A stretch of 7,545 nucleotides of DNA from Candidatus Zixiibacteriota bacterium (GTDB lineage: Bacteria; Zixibacteria; MSB-5A5; GN15; FEB-12): positions 13,970 to 21,514 of the forward strand of contig JACZYS010000012.1 in assembly GCA_022570975.1 (NCBI GenBank), read 5' to 3'. Below the pieces are notes generated by a model. The model saw only the letters and a list, made by a program, of their open reading frames with translations. It did not search any database and was not told the origin of the DNA. Below are positions 1-5,926 of this stretch, one piece after another; position 1 is the first letter of the stretch, and each line of letters opens with the position of its first letter. The position numbers were made by a program, and so were the translations under genes.

Positions 1-341
1 ACATCTGAAATGGTAGTATTTGACCCAAAGCAAACACCCCCGATTCCCAGTGTTTTCCATTCTTCTACTATAGACGAAGCTCCGGAACCTTCTGCATTAC
101 CTAATCTTACCAGTTTATCATTAACAAAATAGCGATCCCGAAATGCTTTTATGGCTATTTCTCCTCTGTCGTTAATCATTGCATCCAACACCTTAAAAAA
201 CGCCCCACTCTGATTTTTGAACATAGGATTATTTTCTTCTACTAGGCGGGCTGTTTTATAGAGAACAAAAAAACCGTTCACCAGCTTTTGTTCGGATTCA
301 CCGGCCAGTACTCTAAAATCAGTATTTGCTTCGGTTACCAT
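1..341 (-). CDS. Partial: N-terminal part of a protein paralogous to the N-terminus of the neighbouring HEAT-repeat protein; possibly HD-GYP or HEAT class
   Basis: The frame is open from an ATG at 339-341 to the window edge, giving 113 codons; the C-terminus is missing. Visible residues form one alpha/beta domain: an amphipathic N-terminal helix, an ENNP motif at residues 36-39, a hydrophobic strand after Gly60 (GEIAIKAF), a YFVND strand near 71-75, and a glycine-rich LGIGGVCF segment near 98-105. The same landmarks occur in order at the N-terminus of the upstream 645-residue protein (ENNP at 24-27, GDIAI at 48-52, TGITSFVF at 83-90), so the two look paralogous. From memory, domains of this type often precede HD-GYP phosphohydrolase or HEAT-repeat regions in deltaproteobacterial-type genomes; which applies here cannot be seen. 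The start is well supported: it overlaps the upstream stop as TAATG and has a strong Shine-Dalgarno. It should be translationally coupled to that gene. Confidence 0.75.
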   Translation of the reverse strand, partial: MVTEANTDFRVLAGESEQKLVNGFFVLYKTARLVEENNPMFKNQSGAFFKVLDAMINDRGEIAIKAFRDRYFVNDKLVRLGNAEGSGASSIVEEWKTLGIGGVCFGSNTTISD

Positions 342-2278
342 TATTCCCCTCCATAAATGAGAGCACGTCGTTTGTACAGAGCGGCTCTGGCCTGTTTTTT
401 AATATCCGGCCGCACATTACTGGTTAACTTTAGCAGCATTTTTTCTGCTTTTTCACCTCGGTTTAAACTCAGTGATTCAAATGCTGCCGCCCGGTAAAAT
501 TTAAGCAGGCTGTCATCAAAAATATTGTATTTCAGAATAAGGTTGCAAAGAAATCTCACCGCCTGGTCTCCTCCCAGAATTGAAAAGGCGTTTAAAAGTT
601 GCTGCTGGTCCTGAGATTCTATTTTGTCAAAGCTGTCATCGTTTATAATCTCGGCTATTGCTTCTAATGCTTGCTGTCCCTTGCGAGAACTGATTGACCT
701 GACTGATTCGCGGCGAATTGTTTCATCATCATCTCTGGTAAGTTTTACCAAGAGTGAAATTACGTTTTCATTATTTGTCTCTCGTAATGACATAACCAAA
801 GTATGTCTTACCGGGTTATTTTTATGTCCGGCAACTTTTGAGAGGAGCCTGATTGCTTCATCATCACCAATTCTGGAGAGTACAATGATTGAGCTTATTA
901 CGATGTCAGGGTTCTTGTCGGTCAGACCGTTAGCAATAATATTGAGATTGTTTCTGCCCTTGAGGGCAAGAAAATCGCAGAATGACCCTTTGTGAATTTC
1001 AAATTTGAGTTTCTCAAGTGTGGAGCTGACACCTCTCAGAGCTTCCCATCCAAAATTATCCAAATATTGCTTTATGATTCCTGCCCCAATTTCTCTGTCT
1101 TCATTCAGTGCTTCTACGAGAATTTCTAATCTTTCTCTGCTGCTTGAGGTAATTTCTGTCTCTTTTAATCTTTCAGCCCACAGAGGTTTTGACTTTCTGA
1201 TTTTTTCTTTAAGTTCCAAAAGATAATTCAAGAGAAGTCCTGCTTCTAAAACCCTGCCTGCGAAAATAAATTCTGACATTATTTTTTCACAAATTGTGAC
1301 GCTTTCACTAAATCCGGTGAAGTCTGTCTCCTGATGAAGCATTTCTTTCAACAGCTCCGATGTTGATTCATACATATCAAAATGAGAATCTGACTCAAGA
1401 AGCTCAGCTATCAATTCACCTTCTTTTTCAGAGAGCTCTATTTCATTTTGCAATACCATTGTAGTACTTGGAGGCTCGGGAACTCGTTGCGCGGTACTGG
1501 GAGCAAAACCCATGGCATCAATAGCCTCAGATAAATTAAGTGATGAATCTTCATCATCTTCTATCCCTATTACTTCATACGCCAATGAACGAGGAATGTG
1601 AATAGATGGTCCCACTCCTAGAGTTGAATATCCTGGCTCACCTGAAGATGATCCGCCGGATAAGTTGCCCTCACCGGTTGGAAGGTCGTCTAAGTCATCT
1701 AAATCTATCTGGTTGCTTTCGCTTGCAGTATTAAAGATTGATTCATAATTATCAGTTGAGCCTTTACCAAAGATAGCCTTTGAGCTAACTTCGCCGTTGT
1801 CGGCAGAGTCACTGTCCGCAAAATTATCAAAGTCAAGATTTCCTGAGTATTCAGAGAGGGCCACATCTTCAACAGTCTTAAAGTGAAAGTGCTCAAATCC
1901 GGCCTCCCATATCATTGAAACCAAGTCTTTACTTTTTTGAGAAGAGTTCTGGTATTCTTTAAAGATATCCAGCAGGTCATAAATCTCATCAACATCTAAT
2001 CCGGACTTAAAGACAAAACTGGTGATTCCAGTTTGAAAAAATATTCCGGCCAGGGATTCTTCTTTAGACGAATCTCGAAAAACAACTTCGTCATCAAAAA
2101 CAAGACTGTCTTTTTGAACTGTAATTGCAATATCTCCATGGTCATCAATTATATCAGCCAGTTTTTCCGCAAAAGAACGTTTTAGCGATTGCGGCAACGG
2201 GTTGTTTTCCGGATACATGGAAACGACCTTGATAACTTTTAGCCAGTCTCTGAGTATTAGGGTAATGTCTTCAATCAT
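341..2278 (-). CDS. HEAT-repeat protein with conserved N-terminal alpha/beta domain and acidic linker
   Basis: A 645-residue protein with no signal peptide or membrane segment, so probably cytoplasmic. Residues 1-115 form an alpha/beta domain with a MYPENNP motif (21-27), GDIAI strand (48-52), LVFDDEVVF (59-67) and TGITSFVF (83-90). Residues 123-134 (IWEAGFEHFHFK) match a segment I associate with HEAT-repeat proteins of deltaproteobacterial-type genomes. Residues 140-280 are a Ser/Asp/Gly-rich, probably disordered linker with DLDDLDDLP at 192-200. Residues 283-440 are helical. Residues 442-636 carry helical pairs typical of HEAT repeats, e.g. DIVISSIIVLSRIGDDEAI and NPVRHTLVMSLRETNNENVI. HEAT arrays bind proteins; no catalytic motif is visible, so a scaffold or regulatory role is inferred. 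The ATG at 2276-2278 is chosen because an in-frame TGA lies at 2294-2296 with no other start between; its Shine-Dalgarno (CGGAATACAG) is weak. It follows the wbpA-like gene by 137 nt. Confidence 0.88.
   Translation of the reverse strand: MIEDITLILRDWLKVIKVVSMYPENNPLPQSLKRSFAEKLADIIDDHGDIAITVQKDSLVFDDEVVFRDSSKEESLAGIFFQTGITSFVFKSGLDVDEIYDLLDIFKEYQNSSQKSKDLVSMIWEAGFEHFHFKTVEDVALSEYSGNLDFDNFADSDSADNGEVSSKAIFGKGSTDNYESIFNTASESNQIDLDDLDDLPTGEGNLSGGSSSGEPGYSTLGVGPSIHIPRSLAYEVIGIEDDEDSSLNLSEAIDAMGFAPSTAQRVPEPPSTTMVLQNEIELSEKEGELIAELLESDSHFDMYESTSELLKEMLHQETDFTGFSESVTICEKIMSEFIFAGRVLEAGLLLNYLLELKEKIRKSKPLWAERLKETEITSSSRERLEILVEALNEDREIGAGIIKQYLDNFGWEALRGVSSTLEKLKFEIHKGSFCDFLALKGRNNLNIIANGLTDKNPDIVISSIIVLSRIGDDEAIRLLSKVAGHKNNPVRHTLVMSLRETNNENVISLLVKLTRDDDETIRRESVRSISSRKGQQALEAIAEIINDDSFDKIESQDQQQLLNAFSILGGDQAVRFLCNLILKYNIFDDSLLKFYRAAAFESLSLNRGEKAEKMLLKLTSNVRPDIKKQARAALYKRRALIYGGE
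346..352 (-). promoter_or_regulatory. Shine-Dalgarno for the partial gene at 1-341
   Basis: On the minus strand this reads GGAGGGG, inside the last codons of the 645-residue HEAT gene and 4 nt before the ATG (6 nt from the GGAGG core). It is among the strongest ribosome-binding sites in the window. It fixes the start codon and supports the TAATG stop/start overlap as a real junction rather than a readthrough or pseudogene. Confidence 0.8.
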
Positions 2279-2415
2279 CTGTATTCCGATATGTCATAAA
2301 AGGTTTTGCTTGTAACTATCCGATATCTCTATCGGCAGAAGATGGTTATGACGTTAGTTTACTGAATAATCTAAGAGAATTAATGAGCATAAATAGCTGG
2401 ATTTGCGCTGATTAG
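2279..2415. other. Non-coding gap between wbpA-like and HEAT genes
   Basis: This 137-nt AT-rich gap is the longest break in the minus-strand gene series. It holds a short hairpin (2320-2335) and a repeated octamer TCCGATAT (2285-2292 and 2319-2326). I find no hairpin followed by a T-run for leftward transcription, so no Rho-independent terminator, and no convincing -10/-35 pair before the HEAT gene. Whether the HEAT gene is read through from gmd or has its own promoter cannot be settled here. Confidence 0.6.
2285..2335. repeat. Direct octamer repeat with adjacent 6-bp inverted repeat upstream of the HEAT gene
   Basis: TCCGATAT occurs at 2285-2292 and again at 2319-2326, start to start 34 bp. 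The right copy is also the left arm of a perfect hairpin: CCGATA (2320-2325), loop TCTC, TATCGG (2330-2335). The left copy lies 7 bp upstream of the HEAT start codon on the minus strand, overlapping the expected ribosome-binding region. The arrangement could be an operator or RNA element for the HEAT gene. No T-run follows on either strand, so a terminator is unlikely. Repeats this short can arise by chance. Confidence 0.35.
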
Positions 2416-3759
2416 CTAAAGTAACTCAATTCTTGATCTGTTTTTTGAGACGTTTTTGGTAGCATGGCGGCAGTCAAAAACAACTTTGGATTGGGTAACA
2501 ATTGACTGGTAATCATATTGAGAATGGTCAGTAAGAATCACAGTAAGATGAGCTTTCCTGAAAAGGGCCGGAGTCAATTTTTTTGATTTTTGTTTTCCCT
2601 CGTTCCAATCAATTTCCGGAACAAAGGGGTCATTATATTGAACATTGGCACCTTTATCCTCCAGAAGTTTCATGACGTCCAGTGATGGTGACTCACGGAT
2701 ATCTTTTATATTTCTTTTATAGGCAACACCCATAACCAAAATATTTGATTTGTTTATCGCTCTGGCAAATCTTCTATTTAAGATATCCATAATTCTCTCG
2801 ACAACATATTCCGGCATGTGGCTGTTAATATCTCCGGCCAGTTCAATAAACCTTGCTGAGTAATTGAGAGATTTTAGTTTCCAAGCAAGATAGTGAGGAT
2901 CAATAGGTATGCAGTGCCCGCCCAAACCGGGTCCGGGATAAAAAGGCATGAACCCAAACGGTTTGGTTGCGGCCGCGTCTATAATTTCCCAAACATCCAG
3001 ATTGAGTTTGTCGCACATGAGTGCAACTTCGTTAACCAGACCAATATTTACCGAGCGAAAAGTATTTTCCAGCAATTTTACCATTTCTGCCGCTCCGGTT
3101 GAAGAAACTGCATAAATATTTGGAATCGTCTGCTCATAAAATATCTTGGCAACATTGGTACAGATGGGAGTTATTCCCCCAACCACTCTGGGTGTATTCT
3201 TGGTAGTATAAATTGGGTTGCCCGGGTCAACTCTCTCTGGCGAAAATGCCAGAAAAATATCTGTTCCAACTTTTAGACCGCTCTCCTCCAAAAGAGGCAA
3301 GATTAAATCATCGGTTGTGCCCGGATAGGTTGTCGACTCAAGTACAATTAAGGTTCCCTTTTTAATGGTATCTTGCACCCATCCAACGGCAGCCAGAATG
3401 TAACTTACATCCGGGTCTTTTGTTTTTGATAACGGAGTAGGGACACAAATTGAGATTGTATCCATCTTGGCCAGAAGTTTTGGGTCCAGAGTAGCCGTAA
3501 AATGACCGGATTTTACAACTTCGTTGACTGATTCATCGGTGACATCATCAATATCTGATTTTCCTGAATTAAGTAACTTGATTTTATCTTTGGAAACATC
3601 AAAACCGGTAACATTAAAACCGGCCTTGGCCAATTCTACCGAAAGGGGCAGGCCCACATATCCCAGTCCAATAACAGCAACCTTTGCTTTGCGAGTTCTT
3701 ATTTTTTCTATAAGCTGATTGGCCTGATTATCTTTTGTTGTCTTTTTTTTGGATGCCAT
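2416..3759 (-). CDS. wbpA: UDP-N-acetyl-D-glucosamine 6-dehydrogenase (WbpA-like nucleotide-sugar dehydrogenase)
   Basis: A 447-residue cytoplasmic enzyme of the UDP-glucose/GDP-mannose dehydrogenase family, expected to oxidise UDP-GlcNAc at C6 to UDP-GlcNAc uronic acid using two NAD+. The N-terminal Rossmann motif is GLGYVGLP (31-38) after a 25-residue basic leader. Next come ESTTYPGTT (141-149), SPERVDPGN (173-181), KLLENTFRSVNIGLVNE (228-244) with conserved Lys228 and Asn232, and GPGLGGHCIPIDP (276-288) with catalytic Cys283. The C-terminal domain has MGVAYKRNIKDIRESPS (343-359). The TKPFGF..YPGPGLGGHC and FIELAGDIN..MPEYV patterns resemble Pseudomonas WbpA more than UDP-glucose or UDP-ManNAc dehydrogenases, but exact substrate remains an inference. 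Length is near the family norm (about 430-440). The ATG is the only start after an in-frame TAA at 3769-3771; the Shine-Dalgarno (AAGAAAG) is weak. It lies 43 nt after rmd and probably shares its transcript. The later UDP-GlcNAcA-modifying enzymes (WbpB, WbpE, WbpD types) are not in the window. Confidence 0.92.
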   Translation of the reverse strand: MASKKKTTKDNQANQLIEKIRTRKAKVAVIGLGYVGLPLSVELAKAGFNVTGFDVSKDKIKLLNSGKSDIDDVTDESVNEVVKSGHFTATLDPKLLAKMDTISICVPTPLSKTKDPDVSYILAAVGWVQDTIKKGTLIVLESTTYPGTTDDLILPLLEESGLKVGTDIFLAFSPERVDPGNPIYTTKNTPRVVGGITPICTNVAKIFYEQTIPNIYAVSSTGAAEMVKLLENTFRSVNIGLVNEVALMCDKLNLDVWEIIDAAATKPFGFMPFYPGPGLGGHCIPIDPHYLAWKLKSLNYSARFIELAGDINSHMPEYVVERIMDILNRRFARAINKSNILVMGVAYKRNIKDIRESPSLDVMKLLEDKGANVQYNDPFVPEIDWNEGKQKSKKLTPALFRKAHLTVILTDHSQYDYQSIVTQSKVVFDCRHATKNVSKNRSRIELL

Positions 3760-3802
3760 TATTCTTTCTTATTTTGCTACGTCCGAATTGTTTGGTAATA
3801 GG

Positions 3803-4762
3803 CTATACCTTTTCTCTCCAATAATTTAAGGTGTCTTTCAGAGTTGTTTTAAGAGAGTATCGGGCTTCATATCCTATCTCTTGAACTGCTTTGGTGTTAT
3901 TCCCTCTCAGAAGAGGAATGTCGTCTTTTCTCACTCTTTTTTTGTCTCTAATAACTTTAATCTTTTTTCCCGAGAAACTCAAGAGGATATCCAAAACTTT
4001 TTCAATAGAAACAGCTTTATTTGAAGACAGATTATATATTTCACCTTTTTTCCCTTTTTCAGCCATTTGACGATATCCCCGGACTATATCCCGAACATCA
4101 GAGAAATCTCTCCTGGGCGACAAATCTCCAACTTTCATAATTGGTTTTGCTTTTCCTTTATCAATAGCTGCAATCTGCCTTGCAAAAGATGGAATAACAA
4201 AATTCATACTCTGCTTCGGTCCGCTGTGATTAAAGGATCGGGAAATAATCACCGGAAGCTTTTTGTGAGTATAATAATATGTACAAATACTCTCAGCTGC
4301 TGCTTTTGAAATTGCATAAGGGGAAACCGGGTTTAAGTGAGCGGTTTCTTTGATAGCCAGGCGGCTATTTTTTTGAGGGCCATAACAGTCCGATGAACTG
4401 ATAAATATAAATTTCTTTAAATTCCGGTTATGAAGATTTGCCTTCAGCAGATTCAAACTGCCTAAGATATTGCTTCTATATGTCAACTCTTCATTTGCAA
4501 ATGACTGCCCTACCGATGAAAAAGCGGCCAGATGAAAAATAAAATCCGGTCTGATTTTCATAATAAGAGTTTGGACTTTTGAGCTGTTTGTAATATTAAG
4601 TCTTGATAGATTTACATTTTTTTTTATATCCTGAATATTAGCCAGAGACTCACCGTACAGAACTGTTCCAAAAAGTTCATAGTTGTTTCCCAAAAGCTCT
4701 AAGGCTAAGTGAGAGCCGGCAAATCCGGCAATCCCGGTTATCAGCGCTTTAGGTTTTTTCAT
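3803..4762 (-). CDS. rmd: GDP-4-dehydro-6-deoxy-D-mannose reductase (extended SDR)
   Basis: A 319-residue extended short-chain dehydrogenase, expected to reduce the Gmd product at C4 to GDP-D-rhamnose with NAD(P)H in the cytoplasm. The cofactor motif is GIAGFAG (10-16). The active site is Ser123 in ISSSDCYG (121-128) with Tyr149 and Lys153 in SPYAISK. RMD-type marks follow: RSFNHSGPKQS (175-185), FARQIAAI (193-200), LSPRRDFSDVRDIVRGY (214-230) and the C-terminal DDIPLLRGN (280-288) and NYWRE. It lacks the motifs of GDP-L-fucose synthase, so fucose is unlikely. A GDP-6-deoxy-D-talose-forming reductase is an alternative, as these enzymes are hard to separate by eye. Asp-Cys at 125-126 replaces the usual Glu-Val before YG; Glu is catalytic in dehydratases but is not required in reductases. 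The start lies 4 nt after the gmd stop with a weak Shine-Dalgarno, so translation is probably coupled. Confidence 0.9.
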   Translation of the reverse strand: MKKPKALITGIAGFAGSHLALELLGNNYELFGTVLYGESLANIQDIKKNVNLSRLNITNSSKVQTLIMKIRPDFIFHLAAFSSVGQSFANEELTYRSNILGSLNLLKANLHNRNLKKFIFISSSDCYGPQKNSRLAIKETAHLNPVSPYAISKAAAESICTYYYTHKKLPVIISRSFNHSGPKQSMNFVIPSFARQIAAIDKGKAKPIMKVGDLSPRRDFSDVRDIVRGYRQMAEKGKKGEIYNLSSNKAVSIEKVLDILLSFSGKKIKVIRDKKRVRKDDIPLLRGNNTKAVQEIGYEARYSLKTTLKDTLNYWREKV

Positions 4763-4766
4763 AAAA

Positions 4767-5729
4767 CTATTTGCCTGAAGAGAGCCTTTTTAAGTCGGCA
4801 TCAAGCATCATTTTCACGAGAGTATCAAAAGTTACAAGAGGCTCCCATTTGAGTTTTTCTTTTGCAAGTGAAGGGTCACCTAAGAGCAGGTCCACCTCGG
4901 CCGGACGGACAAACCGAGGGTCAGTAATAACGTAATCTTTGAAATCCAAGTCGACATGTCCAAAAGCTGTTTTCACAAAATCTTCCACCGAATGAGTCTT
5001 TCCGGTAGCAATAACAAAATCTCCGGGATTTTCCTGCTGAAGCATGAGCCACATTGCCTTTACATAGTCACCGGCAAACCCCCAGTCTCTCTTGGAGTCT
5101 AAATTCCCCAGAGCAAGTTTCTCCTGTAAACCGAGCTTGATTCTGGCTACACCATCGGTAATTTTTCTGGTGACAAACTCAAGTCCTCTCCTTGGAGACT
5201 CATGATTGAACAAAATTCCGGAGCTGGCCGGCATGTCATAGCTTTCACGGTAATTTACAGTTATCCAGTGACCATAAACTTTGGCTACTCCATATGGGGA
5301 GCGCGGATAAAATGGGGTGCTTTCTTTTTGAGGAACCTCTTGAACTTTGCCAAACATTTCCGATGATGAGGCCTGGTAAAATTTAATTTTCTTATCAACC
5401 AGACGGATTGCCTCAAGAATTTTTGTCACCCCAATAGCGTTAAATTCTCCGGTAAGAACCGGCTGGTTCCAACTGGTGGGAACAAAAGACTGGGCGGCCA
5501 GATTGTAAACCTCATCCGGTCTGTTCTCTTCTATAATGTTAATAATTGAGAGCTGGTCTAACAGGTCAGCCTGCACTAAGGTGACTTTTTCTCTTATATG
5601 CTCTATCCGTTCAAATGATTCCGTAGACGCTCTACGAACCATTCCAAAAACTTCATATCCCTTCTCAAGGAGAAGTTCTGCTAAATAAGATCCGTCCTGT
5701 CCGGTTATTCCGGTAATAAGTGCTTTCAT
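4767..5729 (-). CDS. gmd: GDP-mannose 4,6-dehydratase
   Basis: A 320-residue NADP-dependent extended SDR that converts GDP-D-mannose to GDP-4-dehydro-6-deoxy-D-mannose, the precursor of GDP-rhamnose, GDP-fucose and GDP-perosamine. It has GITGQDGSYLAELLL (7-21) for cofactor binding, VRRAST (31-36) for NADP, LAAQSFVPTSW (78-87), the ASSSEMFG active site (120-127) with Ser122 in place of the common Thr and catalytic Glu124, Tyr146 and Lys150 in SPYGVAK, NHESPRRG (175-182), KRDWGFAGDYVKAMW (213-227) and RPAEVD (275-280). Every catalytic residue is present. It is of the shorter bacterial form (E. coli Gmd is about 373). The ATG at 5727-5729 has a good Shine-Dalgarno. It is the first gene of the minus-strand unit, behind a well-formed promoter, with rmd 4 nt downstream using its product. 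Confidence 0.96.
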   Translation of the reverse strand: MKALITGITGQDGSYLAELLLEKGYEVFGMVRRASTESFERIEHIREKVTLVQADLLDQLSIINIIEENRPDEVYNLAAQSFVPTSWNQPVLTGEFNAIGVTKILEAIRLVDKKIKFYQASSSEMFGKVQEVPQKESTPFYPRSPYGVAKVYGHWITVNYRESYDMPASSGILFNHESPRRGLEFVTRKITDGVARIKLGLQEKLALGNLDSKRDWGFAGDYVKAMWLMLQQENPGDFVIATGKTHSVEDFVKTAFGHVDLDFKDYVITDPRFVRPAEVDLLLGDPSLAKEKLKWEPLVTFDTLVKMMLDADLKRLSSGK

Positions 5730-5735
5730 TCCAAT

Positions 5736-5742
5736 TCCTTTT
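5736..5742 (-). promoter_or_regulatory. Shine-Dalgarno of gmd
   Basis: On the minus strand this reads AAAAGGA, 6 nt before the gmd ATG. It confirms the start and is stronger than the sites before rmd and the wbpA-like gene, fitting a first gene whose downstream neighbours rely partly on coupling. Confidence 0.7.
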
Positions 5743-5785
5743 AATCCCCTTACAAATTGAATAAGTAAATCAAGTCATCCAACAA

Positions 5786-5799
5786 ATTCAGGACTGAAT
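5786..5799. promoter_or_regulatory. Palindrome over the gmd -10/start region (candidate operator)
   Basis: A perfect inverted repeat: ATTCAG (5786-5791), GA spacer, CTGAAT (5794-5799). It overlaps half of the predicted gmd -10 box (5797-5802) and covers the expected transcription start near 5790. A dimeric repressor bound here would block polymerase. No matching regulator gene is visible, and a 6-bp palindrome can occur by chance, so the operator role is inferred from position. Confidence 0.35.
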
Positions 5800-5825
5800 A
5801 TACTCTCAATTCAAATAGCGGTCAA
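5797..5825 (-). promoter_or_regulatory. Sigma70-like promoter for the gmd operon
   Basis: On the minus strand the -35 is TTGACC (5820-5825, 5 of 6 to consensus) and the -10 is TATATT (5797-5802, 5 of 6), separated by exactly 17 bp. The predicted start is near 5790, leaving a leader of about 60 nt before the gmd ATG. It is the best-formed promoter in the window and sits where one is expected, between divergent genes. Confidence 0.6.
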
Positions 5826-5826
5826 A

Positions 5827-5832
5827 TATAAT
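5827..5832 (+). promoter_or_regulatory. Candidate -10 box for the TPR gene
   Basis: This is a perfect TATAAT on the plus strand, 95 bp before the GTG start. The matching -35 region (near 5803-5809) is poor, so an activator or another signal would be needed. It begins one base beyond the gmd -35 box, so both promoters could not easily be occupied at once. A second candidate is TTGTTA (5845-5850) with TCTAAT (5866-5871), spacer 15 bp. The region is AT-rich, so either may be chance. Confidence 0.3.
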
Positions 5833-5926
5833 AAAAATCTTATCTTGTTATCGGCTCAAGAATCTTCTAATTTTATACAATAGTTAAGGGGAAAAGATAT
5901 TCTAACCAGGCAATGAAAGAGAAACT

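Noticed and set aside
624..1226. Two plus-strand open frames opposite the HEAT gene (624-995 and 1005-1226)
   Set aside because: Both are fully inside the well-supported HEAT coding sequence on the other strand and have low-complexity Ser/Leu-rich translations with no domain.
1705..1896. Minus-strand 63-codon frame within the HEAT gene
   Set aside because: It is an out-of-frame shadow across the low-complexity linker of the 645-residue protein, with no supporting features.
2320..2335. CCGATA/TATCGG hairpin as a Rho-independent terminator
   Set aside because: The stem is short and only half GC, and neither strand has a T-run after it; kept only as a possible operator or RNA element.
2394..2418. 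Possible terminator hairpin TAGCT...AGCTA at the end of the wbpA-like gene
   Set aside because: The stem is only 5 bp with a 15-nt loop, it includes the stop codon, and no T-run follows on the minus strand.
2893..4309. Short plus-strand frames at 2893-3102, 3524-3718 and 4067-4309
   Set aside because: They are antisense to catalytic-motif-containing parts of the wbpA-like and rmd genes, with no motif of their own.
3803..4762. GDP-L-fucose synthase (fcl/wcaG) as the identity of the second SDR gene
   Set aside because: It has the RMD-type FNHSGPKQS, FARQI and DIPLLRGN marks and lacks the fucose synthase epimerase signature, so GDP-D-rhamnose formation fits better.
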